From Candidatus Obscuribacterales bacterium (GTDB lineage Bacteria; Cyanobacteriota; Vampirovibrionia; Obscuribacterales; Obscuribacteraceae): 20,847 bases of DNA. The stretch covers positions 1 through 20,847 of the forward strand of contig JAKFVJ010000229.1 in assembly GCA_021732245.1 (NCBI GenBank), in the 5' to 3' direction. Of the stretch, positions 1 through 7,644 are shown one piece after another (positions within the stretch are counted from its first letter, which is position 1; each line of letters opens with the position of its first letter). The notes under the pieces were generated by a model. The model did not search any database. It was not told the origin of the DNA and saw only the letters and a program-made list of their open reading frames with translations. The translations under genes and the position numbers were made by a program.

Positions 1-330
1 ATGTTGCGTTTGCTTGTCTTGCGCCGCAATTGCCTGTACCGCTTGTTTGCAATAGGCGGCAACTGGTCCTGTTGGATCAAGGCGCTTACAAATTTGGTAC
101 TCGATCAAAGCTTCTTGTGCTTGGTTAAGCCTTGTCAGGGTATTGGCTAAATAATAATGCCCGAGCGAATTTGTCGGATCGAGACTGACTGCCTGACTCA
201 GAAAAACGACAGCATGTTTATAACGCCCAGCATGATAGCTTCGGACACCCTGCTCAAAAGCCGTTTCAGCCAATACGGGATTCACGCCCAAAAGCGCCAC
301 AATCGCAAACGTAAAAGCTAGTTTTTTCAT
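1..330 (-). CDS. Exported TPR-repeat protein (partial, C-terminus beyond window edge)
   Basis: The reading frame opens at an ATG at 328-330 and is still open at position 1, so about 110 N-terminal residues are visible. It starts with a signal peptide (MKKLAFTFAIVALLGVNPVLA, likely cut after the last Ala), so the product should leave the cytoplasm. Residues 22-100 hold TPR-like helical pairs, with phrases such as AGRYKHAVVFLSQAVSLDP and NSLGHYYLANTLTRLNQAQEA. TPR arrays are protein-interaction scaffolds; no enzymatic domain is visible. It lies 65 bases downstream of another exported TPR gene on the same strand, so the two may be co-transcribed. An AGGG at about nine bases before the ATG is a possible ribosome binding site. 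The specific role is unknown. Confidence 0.75.
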   Translation of the reverse strand, partial: MKKLAFTFAIVALLGVNPVLAETAFEQGVRSYHAGRYKHAVVFLSQAVSLDPTNSLGHYYLANTLTRLNQAQEALIEYQICKRLDPTGPVAAYCKQAVQAIAAQDKQTQH

Positions 331-395
331 TAGTTGCTACCCTAACCAGCTTACGGCTTAACGGACGTAGCCAGTCAACTAATGTTCCCGTGTTT

Positions 396-1931
396 TTATT
401 TTACCTCTGCAACAGCCTTTGGCTTGTTCAGGTTGTTTAAAAGCAGTACTGCCAGATCTTCTTTTTGGTTTAATTCAAGGGCTTTATTAACTTCCTTGAT
501 AGCCTCTTCCTTGTTGCCGCGGGCGGCCAAGGAAAGTCCAAGTCCGGCGTGGGCGGAAGCGTTTGCGGGAGCCAATTTTACGGCTTCTGAGAAGGCTTCT
601 TCGGCGCCTTTAAAGTCGCCGTTTTTGGAAAGGGAAAGACCCAAACCAATTTGGCATTCAGCGTTGCCGGCTGATCTGGAAACAAGTTCCTTGTAGCGGG
701 CTGCAGCCGATGACCAGTCACCCTTGCCTAATTCGAGAGCAGCCAGACGCTCGCTTGCTTCCATGTTTGAAGGCTCAAGTTCCAAGGCTTGCTTGAAGAG
801 CTTAATTGCTTCGTCCAAGTTGCCTCTATCGAGTCTTACCGTACCCATTGCAATGTAAGGCAATGGTGACTTCGGCGACTCTTCGCTCAACTGCTTGAGT
901 AGTGCCAAAGCTTCATTCTGGCGACCGCGCTTAGCCAGAGCGATTCCTTGACCAACTTTGGCTTCTAGGCAAGTTGTATCCAACGTTTCAGCACGCTTGT
1001 AGGAGCGATAAGACTCCATCCAATTGCCTGTACGAGCTTGAGCCCAACCAAGATTGACGTAGGCAATTGCATCGGCGCCGTTTAAGGTAATTGCTTTTTT
1101 CTCTTCGCGAATTTGTCCGGAGTAATCACCAAGGCTGCCCAAGATAACACCAAGATTGCCGTGAGCTATGCTGTTGTTTGGTGCAAGCTTGATTGCTTTC
1201 TCGGTTTCTTCTTTTGCCTTCATCAAATTGCCGCGCTTGTAATAGGTCAACGCGAGTGCCAGTCTTGCTTCGACATTTTTATCGTCGACATTTACTTTTT
1301 CTTGTGCGTCGCTTAGAGCTTTATCGAGATTTGCCTGCTCTTCAGCGCTTGGCTTTGTAGCTGCACAGCTTGTAATTCGCAAATTCTCGGTTGCTGCAAC
1401 TTCTGGTTTAGCTTTGGCTTCAAGAGCGGATTTTCTTTCCACAATTGCTGCCAAATTTGTTTTGGCTGTAGCACTTTCCGGATTAATCGCAATTGCTTTT
1501 TGCGCAGCTGCCAAAGCGTCATCTAATTTGTCTTGCTTATTCAAAACCCAAGCAAGCTCTACGTAAGCATCAACATAATCTTGCTTCAACATGATGGCTG
1601 TGTTCAAAGCGTTGATTGCTTTGTCGTAATTGCCCAAGTGAGCCGCGGCAACACCCAAATTGTAATGACCGACTGGATTGTTGACGTTGGCTGTGATCGC
1701 CTTTTCAAATTGTGTCTGAGCGTTTATCCAATCACCCAGTTGAGCGAACTTCTCACCTACGGAGATCAAATTCGCCGGTGTCGTGGGAACTTGCATTGCA
1801 ATTCGTGGTCTGTGACTGTAAGCTCGTCTAGTAACTCTTTTGTACTGAGTGGCGGCTTCCAGGCAACCACAATTGACCACTGTCGCTAAAACTAGCGTGA
1901 GAGGAAGCGCAAAATAGATTTTCTTAGCCAT
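396..1931 (-). CDS. Exported multi-TPR repeat protein
   Basis: A 511-residue protein. Residues 1-26 form a signal peptide (MAKKIYFALPLTLVLATVV core, cleavage likely after LEA); the NCGC in it is a poor lipobox, so a lipoprotein is possible but unlikely. Two TPR blocks follow: about three repeats at residues 53-160 (e.g. VGHYNLGVAAAHLGNYDKA) and about eight at 218-490 (e.g. AHGNLGVILGSLGDY, AHAGLGLSLAARGNKEEA). A 50-residue Ala/Lys-rich linker separates them. No catalytic domain is visible, so it is probably an extracytoplasmic scaffold. The ATG is preceded by GAGGT at 1941-1945 with a nine-base spacing, which supports this start. A perfect 6-bp inverted repeat lies just upstream of that site. 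It probably heads a two-gene unit with the downstream TPR gene. It diverges from the secreted-protein/coaE pair. Confidence 0.85.
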   Translation of the reverse strand: MAKKIYFALPLTLVLATVVNCGCLEAATQYKRVTRRAYSHRPRIAMQVPTTPANLISVGEKFAQLGDWINAQTQFEKAITANVNNPVGHYNLGVAAAHLGNYDKAINALNTAIMLKQDYVDAYVELAWVLNKQDKLDDALAAAQKAIAINPESATAKTNLAAIVERKSALEAKAKPEVAATENLRITSCAATKPSAEEQANLDKALSDAQEKVNVDDKNVEARLALALTYYKRGNLMKAKEETEKAIKLAPNNSIAHGNLGVILGSLGDYSGQIREEKKAITLNGADAIAYVNLGWAQARTGNWMESYRSYKRAETLDTTCLEAKVGQGIALAKRGRQNEALALLKQLSEESPKSPLPYIAMGTVRLDRGNLDEAIKLFKQALELEPSNMEASERLAALELGKGDWSSAAARYKELVSRSAGNAECQIGLGLSLSKNGDFKGAEEAFSEAVKLAPANASAHAGLGLSLAARGNKEEAIKEVNKALELNQKEDLAVLLLNNLNKPKAVAEVK

Positions 1932-1948
1932 AACGGTCTTACCTCGAT

Positions 1949-1963
1949 TGCCAATACTTGGCA
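1949..1963 (-). promoter_or_regulatory. Small perfect inverted repeat in the TPR gene leader
   Basis: TGCCAATACTTGGCA consists of 6-bp perfect arms around TAC. It sits three bases upstream of the ribosome binding site of the 511-residue TPR gene. It could be a protein-binding operator or a short mRNA hairpin; the sequence alone cannot say which. Confidence 0.3.
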
Positions 1964-2081
1964 GGCTGCACTAAGCACAGAGCTATATTTTAGTTCTCTT
2001 GGCAAAATTATCTTCTACTTACAACAATATGTTTCTAAAGCTTTCTCGTACAATTTAGTAACTCCTGCTAATCTTCCAATC

Positions 2082-2708
2082 GTGAAATCCAAAATTGTTG
2101 CCAATAACTACCGAATGCTTCTGAGTTTAATTCTCAGCGGCGGCGCAATTACGGGTGTTTCCGCGCAAGAATTGCCGGCGTCTTTGCCGCCGGAAACCAC
2201 AGAAAATGCGGTTAGTGTATCGCCGCCGCCTGTTCCGGATCGATCGCTATTGCCGACAATGCAGCAAGAAGAAATGCTTCCACCAAGAGGCACGGGAATT
2301 CCAAAACCACCGCTTGCATGGCGTGCAGGTGTGGTGAAGAAAAACAGTTTTGTTTCGAGCACATTTTCCATGCCGCCATTTGCGCCGCCTATACAACAGC
2401 GCTTCATTCCCAACATGACTATTGACGCTAAGCGCGTTTATTTGAGCAGCAAAGACGACACATTTTTTGCTTTGCTGTCGACTTGTCCAAAGAAGGGCTT
2501 AATGGTGCTCTTTATGGACAGCATTGCCGGGAGACTTGTAGCGCAAGTAAATTCGGCGACTATTTCATTCAATGTGAGAGCGGTAGCGGGAAATCGATCT
2601 GTAATCGAAGCAAATGTTGAGCGGGGCGACAAGCAAGCGCTTGCCGGTATTTTGGATGACTTATTGCTAGCCACCGGATCATCAATGGCCAACGGGGGCA
2701 CATTTTAG
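2082..2708 (+). CDS. Secreted protein of unknown function
   Basis: A 208-residue protein with an N-terminal signal peptide (hydrophobic core MLLSLILSGGAITGVSA, cleavage likely after SAQ or VSA). I chose the GTG at 2082 because it adds a basic n-region (MKSKIVANNYR). The ATG at 2115 is an in-frame alternative that would still leave the hydrophobic core; neither has a clear ribosome binding site. Residues 30-105 are Pro-rich and probably disordered. Residues 110-200 look like one compact alpha/beta domain (KRVYLSSKDDTFFALLSTC, then ATISFNVRAVAG, then DKQALAGILDDLL). I do not recognise the family. Its TAG overlaps the GTG of coaE by one base, so the two are almost certainly translationally coupled, although a secreted protein has no obvious link with CoA synthesis. 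Confidence 0.75.
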   Translation: MKSKIVANNYRMLLSLILSGGAITGVSAQELPASLPPETTENAVSVSPPPVPDRSLLPTMQQEEMLPPRGTGIPKPPLAWRAGVVKKNSFVSSTFSMPPFAPPIQQRFIPNMTIDAKRVYLSSKDDTFFALLSTCPKKGLMVLFMDSIAGRLVAQVNSATISFNVRAVAGNRSVIEANVERGDKQALAGILDDLLLATGSSMANGGTF

Positions 2709-3268
2709 TGTCAAAACTGCTGGGGATTACGGGCACTATTGGCTCCGGCAAATCAACAATTGGCGAGATTCTCCAAGCCAAGGGAATTACTGTTGTTGAT
2801 ACGGATGCGATTGTGCATGATCTTTTGGCGAATTCAGAGAGCGTGAGAGAGAAAGTTGTTGCGCGGTTCGGGACGGTTGATCGCGTTGAATTAGGCAAAC
2901 TCGTCTTTAGTGACAAGAAAGCGAAAGCGGATCTTGAGGCGATATTGCATCCGGATGCGATAATTGCTTGTCGCAAGATTGCTGATGAATCCACTGCGCC
3001 GCTTGTGGCGTATCTCGTGCCACTTTTATTCGAGGCGAATCTCGAAGACGAATATGACCAAATTTGGTCCGTGCACGTTGATGCACAGAAGTTGCGTGAG
3101 CGATTGAAGCTGCGGAACGGTTTTACCGACGCGGAAATAGACGCGCGGCTGGCGAATCAACTTTCACAAGAAGATAAAGCTAGCCGATCACATCAAACGA
3201 TAGATAACTCGGGCACAATCGAAGAAACGCAAGTACAAGTTGAGAAGTTGTTAAAAGAGCTTGTGTAG
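2708..3268 (+). CDS. coaE: Dephospho-CoA kinase
   Basis: CoaE phosphorylates the 3'-hydroxyl of dephospho-CoA with ATP, the last step of coenzyme A synthesis, in the cytoplasm. The 186-residue product (family usually about 195-205) has the P-loop GTIGSGKST at residues 9-17 and DTDAIVHDLL at 31-40, which matches the family's D-x-D-x-(I/V) acidic motif. It also has AILHP at 78-82 and VPLLFEA at 104-110. The C-terminal lid/helix region contains RERLKLRNGF and TIDNSGTIEE, corresponding to the usual R..R.G and I.N.G elements. The usual first Gly of GGIGSGKS is Thr here. The GTG start overlaps the stop of the secreted-protein gene (TAGTG), implying translational coupling. A dispersed repeat element begins immediately after the TAG. 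Confidence 0.93.
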   Translation: MSKLLGITGTIGSGKSTIGEILQAKGITVVDTDAIVHDLLANSESVREKVVARFGTVDRVELGKLVFSDKKAKADLEAILHPDAIIACRKIADESTAPLVAYLVPLLFEANLEDEYDQIWSVHVDAQKLRERLKLRNGFTDAEIDARLANQLSQEDKASRSHQTIDNSGTIEETQVQVEKLLKELV

Positions 3269-3269
3269 T

Positions 3270-3384
3270 TTTGTCATTCTGAGGCTTTAGCCGAAGAATC
3301 TGCCGTAACTAAACGACGTTCGATTTGATCAACCTGAACGACATAGACGCACGGTAGGTTCTTCGCGTTGCTCAGAATGACAAA
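3270..3384. repeat. Dispersed TIR element, copy 1
   Basis: A 115-bp non-coding element bounded by TTTGTCATTCTGAG and its exact inverse CTCAGAATGACAAA. A second inner inverted pair is present: GAAGAATCTGCC on the left and GGTAGGTTCTTCG on the right. It could fold into one long interrupted hairpin. It starts two bases after the coaE stop codon, in the convergent gap facing the LysM gene. The copies at 13428 and 15054 belong to the same family. Copy 1 and copy 3 also share a central GATCAACC-GAAC core. No transposase is present, so the element resembles a REP/MITE-type non-autonomous repeat. Confidence 0.85.
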
Positions 3385-3401
3385 GTGTGCGGCGTTGCTG
3401 C

Positions 3402-3428
3402 GAAAGGGCGCATTGCATGCGCCCTTTC
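3402..3428. terminator. Palindromic repeat, copy 1; likely bidirectional terminator
   Basis: This copy of the GGGCGCAT-TGC-ATGCGCCC palindrome (core 3406-3424) has flanks that extend the stem to 12 perfect base pairs, GAAAGGGCGCAT with ATGCGCCCTTTC around a TGC loop. Short A and T runs flank it on both sides. It lies between the convergent ends of coaE and the LysM gene, where a terminator working in both directions would be expected. Confidence 0.65.
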
Positions 3429-3447
3429 TGCTAACTACTGAACAAAA

Positions 3448-6400
3448 CTACTCACCAAGAAACTGTTGTTTGTATTCTTTCCAGGCTTCGTTGATGTGGT
3501 TTTCGGATAATTCCATAGCCGGTTCGAATGGCAGATCAATGCGCTGTTTGCGTGGGGTGCCGGATGGATCGAATTCGGTGACGAAGGATTCTTGAGTGCC
3601 GATTTCGTAGAGGACGGCTGTTGTCCATGTGCCGTCTTTTAGTACTTCGAGTTTTCTTTCAAATTTGCGGCCTTCGCGATCTTTTGGTACGAGCATGACG
3701 CGACACGTGCTGTCAAAGTCTTGGACTTTGATGCCTCTGCGTGATGGATTCGAGCCGGCTTCGCCGGTTGTAGGCATTGGAATCTTGCCTGAAGGCAACG
3801 GTGCTTGTACTTTAGCGGCTGAAGACAAGCCGGCGGCTTTTAACACTGTACTTATGACTTCGTTTTCAAATGGTGCGTCAGGCGTTTCATCAACTGGTTT
3901 TGTTTCCTTTTCTGGAATAAAACCGGTTGTACGGCGACGACGCTGCAAACGTGAACGCATAAGTTCGTCGTCTTTACTTACTTCGGCAGCTGGTTCAGCA
4001 GGCGCATCTTGATTTGAAGTCTCAACAAAAGCGTAAAAACATGGCGGCGGGCAGACGCTTTCATTTTGTCTTACAAGCCGGCGGCATTTGGGGCACTCGC
4101 GGCTAACCATTTCAAACGTTTGTGATGTGAAGCCTGTCAGAGATTGCTTGTATTCTTTGATTTCAGCAGCAGACGGCAGAACAAGCTTCTGATATGACTT
4201 CAGGCGTACTGTCTTTTCGCCTTTGTTGTCGTCGACAACAGGCAAATTATTTTTGCGGGCGACCAATTCCCACAACGATTCATCAAACAGTGTGCGAGCA
4301 GTAAATTTCTTTATAGATTCGCCATAACGAACTGTTTTCGCTGGTTGTTGTGACTCTTTGGTTTCCTTGCCTTCCATGCCTAACTGAGAGCGAATGCTTT
4401 GGCGTTGAGCAGCAGTAAAGGCTTCGGCGGCAAAAGTATCATCGACTCCGCCAGCGGCGATCGAGCCGTGGCCTTGTCCCATGCCGAATTTATCGAACAG
4501 GGAACTATGACCAGGCTCTTGCCCGCTGATGAACTTTTGCCAGAAGGCCAGTTCTTCCTCTGGACTTCCAAATTCTCTATATTGAAACTGTAGATATGGG
4601 CCCTTGAATGTCTTTACTTCGTTTGGTGTCGGTAACACCAAATCCATTTCGGGCTTCATGCTGATTATGTATAACTTGCCGACGACTTTGGCTGGTATGC
4701 GATCGGTGTTCAAGTTGTAAATCAAGGTCGCTGCCGTCTTGCTCTTCAATTGAGTTTCGGCAATCATTTCAAGCGTATCGCCTTGCTTCGTTTTGTACTG
4801 GCGCCTTGCTTCTTTTTCGTCTTGCTTCTTCTTGTCGTCGTCGCCTTCGTCTTTGCCTTCGGTTACATCAGCGCTTGAAGCTCTTCCACCAAGAGCGGCT
4901 GCAATTGCAGCTTCTGCTGCCATGCGACGAGCGGCGTCCTCTTTGTCGTCCTCGAATTTCTTTTTGGTTCCTTGATCACGTTCAGCAAGTTCCTTTTGTT
5001 CGGCAGTGAGTGGATCTTTTTGACCAAGTGTGTTTGGTTGTGCTTTTGCTGTCGAAGCTGCCTGATCCGCAGCTTGTTGTTGAGCAGCAAGTGCATCAGC
5101 TTTGGCTCCCATGTCTTTAAGTATTTGCCCTTCGACTTTACCTGTAGCGAGACCATCTTGTTGAGTCGGCGGCACCTTCAAAGCACTTTCGGGAAGCTTT
5201 TGCGCAATTGCGGTTTGTTCAGCAAGCGCAGCACTTGCGGCTAGGTCTTTTATTTTAGCGGCTTGGTCAGGTGTAAGGTTGGTTGTTTCTTTCTGATCTC
5301 TACCTAGAAGTTGAGCGAAAGTATCTTTGCCGGCTAATGCGAGTTGTTGCTTAGAGTTGAGATCAGCAAAATCTTTGGCCATCGTATTGAGTGCCACTAA
5401 AACATCCCGTGATGTTAGACCGTTTTTGTCCAATCCCAAAGCGTTGTTGTAATCAACGGAGAATTTGTAGGCTTCTCCCAATACGGTTGAACGTTGAGCA
5501 TTCTGTCCATCAGAATACATTTTGAATAAGTCGTATAATCCTTTGGCTAATTCCGGTGACAAACCTGGAATTGGTGGTGTTGGCTGAGTGGGACTAGCCA
5601 ATTTTTCCAGACCTAATAATGTCCGCAAGTTAAACGCATAAGCGGAGTCGCTCATTGGCGAGCCTTTGCCTTGAAACTCTTGTGACAACAAACCAAATAG
5701 TTTTTCGGAGCGACTTTGATCGAGCTTCATCAGCTCTTCAACCAGTCCGCGTTGTTTTGGATCTATTGATTTCAGATCCGCTTTGCCGTCCATAATATCG
5801 CGCGCGGATTTTAGCGCTTCGAATAATTCACGACGCCCTTCGCGCGTGCTTAGATCAATTTTGTCCAGCGGTGATTTGTCACCACCTGCTTCCGGTTTTT
5901 CTGGAGATTTTTCTGGTGCTTTTTCTGAAGGTTTGTCTGCCGGCTTGTCTGCGGGTTTTTCTGACGGTTTGTCTGGTCCCCTGTCGGCAGGTTTCTCGAC
6001 AGATTTCTCCGGGATACTCAGTTTGCCTTCACCGCTACCGGAACCCTTATCGGAACCACGCTCTCCACCGTCTTCACGGTTTTTGCCGCCGCCTTCGGCT
6101 GGCGGTGCATCACCACCACGTCCTTTTCCACCACCATCTCCACCGGATCCGTCGCCACGACCCTTGCCGTCACCAAGATGACTTTCGTCACGTCCTTTTC
6201 CACCACCATCTCCACCGGATCCGTCGCCACGACCCTTGCCGTCACCAAGATGACTTTCGTCACGTCCTTTTCCGCCACCGTCTATGCCTGGAATTTTGTC
6301 GCCTTTACCTGGTGCATCCGGTGTAACAACCGGTTGCGTAGTCAATTTTCCATCTGTCGGCACATCGACGGTTGTTTTTGTCGTTCCTTTGTCGGTGCCG

Positions 6401-6879
6401 GCAGTTATGCTTGCAGTTGCATCAGTGGTAACGTTTGAAGGTTTATCGCTAACGGTATTGGCAGCGGACTGCGGTGGCATATCCGTTACAACCGTAGCTG
6501 ACGCGAGAGGTGGAGATGTCGAAACATCTGTTTTTAGATTTCTCGATTGTGTAAGAGTAGAACCATCATCGCTAACCCATGTTTGATTTCCACTTTTACC
6601 GCCACCTTTCTCAAGCGAATACTCTGTGTTGTTGTAAGTGAGAGTTGGTTTGCCATCCGAGCCGATGGTCTGCACAGCGTTTACTTCTTTTCCGTCTACA
6701 TTGACTTTTACAATGTTGTTCGGACCACCAACTTCATTGCCCTTGATAATATTGTTGGTCTCTGTCGGGTTTTTCGCCGTGTCTTTCAAGACTTCACTGT
6801 GCAATGGTTGTGCAGCAACAGCCGAGTCGCCCCCTGGAGGCGGCGTAAAAGTCTCTTTCGGCTTTTTAACATCTATCAT
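3448..6879 (-). CDS. Large LysM-domain protein with low-complexity linkers and a zinc-ribbon-like motif
   Basis: An 1143-residue protein with no signal peptide or membrane segment, so it appears cytoplasmic unless exported by another route. Residues 1-195 are Thr/Val/Gly-rich. Residues 196-285 are Gly/Arg/Asp-rich with a perfect 24-residue tandem repeat. Residues 290-338 are a Pro/Lys/Glu repeat (EKPADKPSEK type), and 340-660 are mainly helical. A LysM domain lies at 695-750 (QYKTKQGDTLEMIAETQL, then ATLIYNLN, then LYIISM) and a second LysM-like unit at 849-902 (VRYGESIKKFTARTLF, then LWELVARKNNLP). Cys929, Cys932, Cys943 and Cys947 form a possible zinc knuckle. The C-terminal 90 residues form another small domain. 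LysM usually binds peptidoglycan or chitin glycans, but here the role is unknown. The start has AAGG six bases upstream and a near-consensus promoter about 100 bases upstream. Confidence 0.85.
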   Translation of the reverse strand: MIDVKKPKETFTPPPGGDSAVAAQPLHSEVLKDTAKNPTETNNIIKGNEVGGPNNIVKVNVDGKEVNAVQTIGSDGKPTLTYNNTEYSLEKGGGKSGNQTWVSDDGSTLTQSRNLKTDVSTSPPLASATVVTDMPPQSAANTVSDKPSNVTTDATASITAGTDKGTTKTTVDVPTDGKLTTQPVVTPDAPGKGDKIPGIDGGGKGRDESHLGDGKGRGDGSGGDGGGKGRDESHLGDGKGRGDGSGGDGGGKGRGGDAPPAEGGGKNREDGGERGSDKGSGSGEGKLSIPEKSVEKPADRGPDKPSEKPADKPADKPSEKAPEKSPEKPEAGGDKSPLDKIDLSTREGRRELFEALKSARDIMDGKADLKSIDPKQRGLVEELMKLDQSRSEKLFGLLSQEFQGKGSPMSDSAYAFNLRTLLGLEKLASPTQPTPPIPGLSPELAKGLYDLFKMYSDGQNAQRSTVLGEAYKFSVDYNNALGLDKNGLTSRDVLVALNTMAKDFADLNSKQQLALAGKDTFAQLLGRDQKETTNLTPDQAAKIKDLAASAALAEQTAIAQKLPESALKVPPTQQDGLATGKVEGQILKDMGAKADALAAQQQAADQAASTAKAQPNTLGQKDPLTAEQKELAERDQGTKKKFEDDKEDAARRMAAEAAIAAALGGRASSADVTEGKDEGDDDKKKQDEKEARRQYKTKQGDTLEMIAETQLKSKTAATLIYNLNTDRIPAKVVGKLYIISMKPEMDLVLPTPNEVKTFKGPYLQFQYREFGSPEEELAFWQKFISGQEPGHSSLFDKFGMGQGHGSIAAGGVDDTFAAEAFTAAQRQSIRSQLGMEGKETKESQQPAKTVRYGESIKKFTARTLFDESLWELVARKNNLPVVDDNKGEKTVRLKSYQKLVLPSAAEIKEYKQSLTGFTSQTFEMVSRECPKCRRLVRQNESVCPPPCFYAFVETSNQDAPAEPAAEVSKDDELMRSRLQRRRRTTGFIPEKETKPVDETPDAPFENEVISTVLKAAGLSSAAKVQAPLPSGKIPMPTTGEAGSNPSRRGIKVQDFDSTCRVMLVPKDREGRKFERKLEVLKDGTWTTAVLYEIGTQESFVTEFDPSGTPRKQRIDLPFEPAMELSENHINEAWKEYKQQFLGE
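6119..6262 (-). repeat. Perfect 72-bp tandem duplication inside the LysM gene
   Basis: Bases 6119-6190 and 6191-6262 are identical at every position, and a third copy begins at 6263 but diverges after about eleven bases. Each unit encodes 24 residues containing GGGKGRDESHLGDGKGRGDG. The length is a multiple of three, so the frame is kept. Perfect identity at synonymous sites indicates a recent slippage or unequal-recombination event. Confidence 0.95.
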
Positions 6880-6891
6880 TTAAGACCTTGC

Positions 6892-6910
6892 TAGCTATAA
6901 CAAATAGCTA
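6892..6910 (-). promoter_or_regulatory. Leader hairpin upstream of the LysM gene
   Basis: TAGCTAT-AACAA-ATAGCTA is a perfect 7-bp inverted repeat in the 5' leader. It ends two bases before the AAGG ribosome binding site at 6886-6889. It may influence translation initiation or act as a protein-binding site. Confidence 0.35.
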
Positions 6911-6978
6911 TAGCCGGGTTGACCGGTTAATTCGACGAGAGCCTGTGTAGTAAAAGTCCGGAAGCCCAGACCGGCACA

Positions 6979-7007
6979 ATAATATGTAAAACAAGAGGGG
7001 TTGTCAA
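6979..7007 (-). promoter_or_regulatory. Near-consensus sigma-70-type promoter for the LysM gene
   Basis: On the minus strand the sequence reads TTGACA (7002-7007), a 17-base spacer, then TATTAT (6979-6984). This is a perfect -35 with optimal spacing and a -10 differing from TATAAT at one position. Transcription would start near 6972, giving a leader of roughly 90 nt before the ATG at 6879. It suggests the large LysM protein is constitutively and strongly transcribed. Confidence 0.75.
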
Positions 7008-7089
7008 CAAGATTTAATCGGTACTCCAAAGCCGCCACCAGGCAACGGCTCCGAGCATTTCTTACCCTTAAATCAGGCCTATAAAACAG

Positions 7090-7572
7090 CTACTGGCTGA
7101 TCAAGTCCGGAAACATGGATAGCTCGCCATCGTGGGTCCTGTTTCGCAGCTTATAAACGACATCTGTTGTAACCGGTTCACCTTGGACTAAAAGCTTGTG
7201 CGGTGTACCTTCATCATCAAACCAAACGGCTAAATGTCTCATCGTTCCTGGTTTGCGCTCGCCAAAAATCCAGACTTCCCTACCCTTATAACGAGCACCG
7301 GCGATTTTTTTTGGTTTTCCGGCATCATCCAATACAACACCGCGCGCATCAACGGCAACAACATGCGCCTCGCCAACTTCATCTTCGAATGGTTTTTCCG
7401 GCGGGTGCATTACGAGTGCTTCGTCTAAAAATTCAACCACCGGCATCTGACGAGTTGCTGCACTTAAAAGACGTCCGTGCGCGAAGAACTTCCCCTGCTT
7501 GATGCCATTTACATCAAGCTCGTCAACGAGTGGTTTTGATTGGTTGGTTGTCTTGTTTGTATCTTCGGACAT
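7090..7572 (-). CDS. Conserved-looking hypothetical protein, 160 residues
   Basis: I do not recognise this family. The acidic N-terminus (residues 1-20) is probably disordered. Residues 24-145 look like a soluble, beta-rich cytoplasmic protein with segments such as VVAVDARGVVLDDAGKPKK, GREVWIFGERKPGTMRHLAVWF and DDEGTPHKLLVQG. No signal peptide, membrane segment or cysteine motif is present. The FDDEGTPHK phrase (residues 118-126) resembles FDPSGTPRK near the C-terminus of the downstream LysM protein, a possible but weak sign of a shared small fold. No ribosome binding site is visible before the ATG. The upstream helicase gene ends 72 bases away with a weak terminator-like hairpin between, and the LysM gene downstream has its own promoter, so this gene may be transcribed alone or by readthrough. 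Confidence 0.7.
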   Translation of the reverse strand: MSEDTNKTTNQSKPLVDELDVNGIKQGKFFAHGRLLSAATRQMPVVEFLDEALVMHPPEKPFEDEVGEAHVVAVDARGVVLDDAGKPKKIAGARYKGREVWIFGERKPGTMRHLAVWFDDEGTPHKLLVQGEPVTTDVVYKLRNRTHDGELSMFPDLISQ

Positions 7573-7604
7573 AATTTTTGATCTAGTAATTTATTTGCGT
7601 GTAC

Positions 7605-7626
7605 AAAAAAGGCTAACGAAAGCCCC
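7605..7626 (-). terminator. Weak terminator-like hairpin after the helicase gene
   Basis: On the minus strand GGGGCT-TTCGTT-AGCCTT (two G-T wobbles in the outer stem) runs into a stretch of six T. It sits 19 bases after the helicase stop codon. The stem is short, so termination would be partial. Confidence 0.4.
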
Positions 7627-7644
7627 TCTATAGATTTGCCCGGC

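Noticed and set aside
5871..6326. Long plus-strand open frames opposite the Gly/Lys-rich part of the LysM gene
   Set aside because: They mirror the low-complexity repeat on the other strand, have repetitive His/Arg composition, and lack any ribosome binding site or domain.
7030..7050. AGCCG...CGGCT hairpin downstream of the 160-residue gene as a terminator
   Set aside because: The stem is only five base pairs with an eleven-base loop and no T tract follows.
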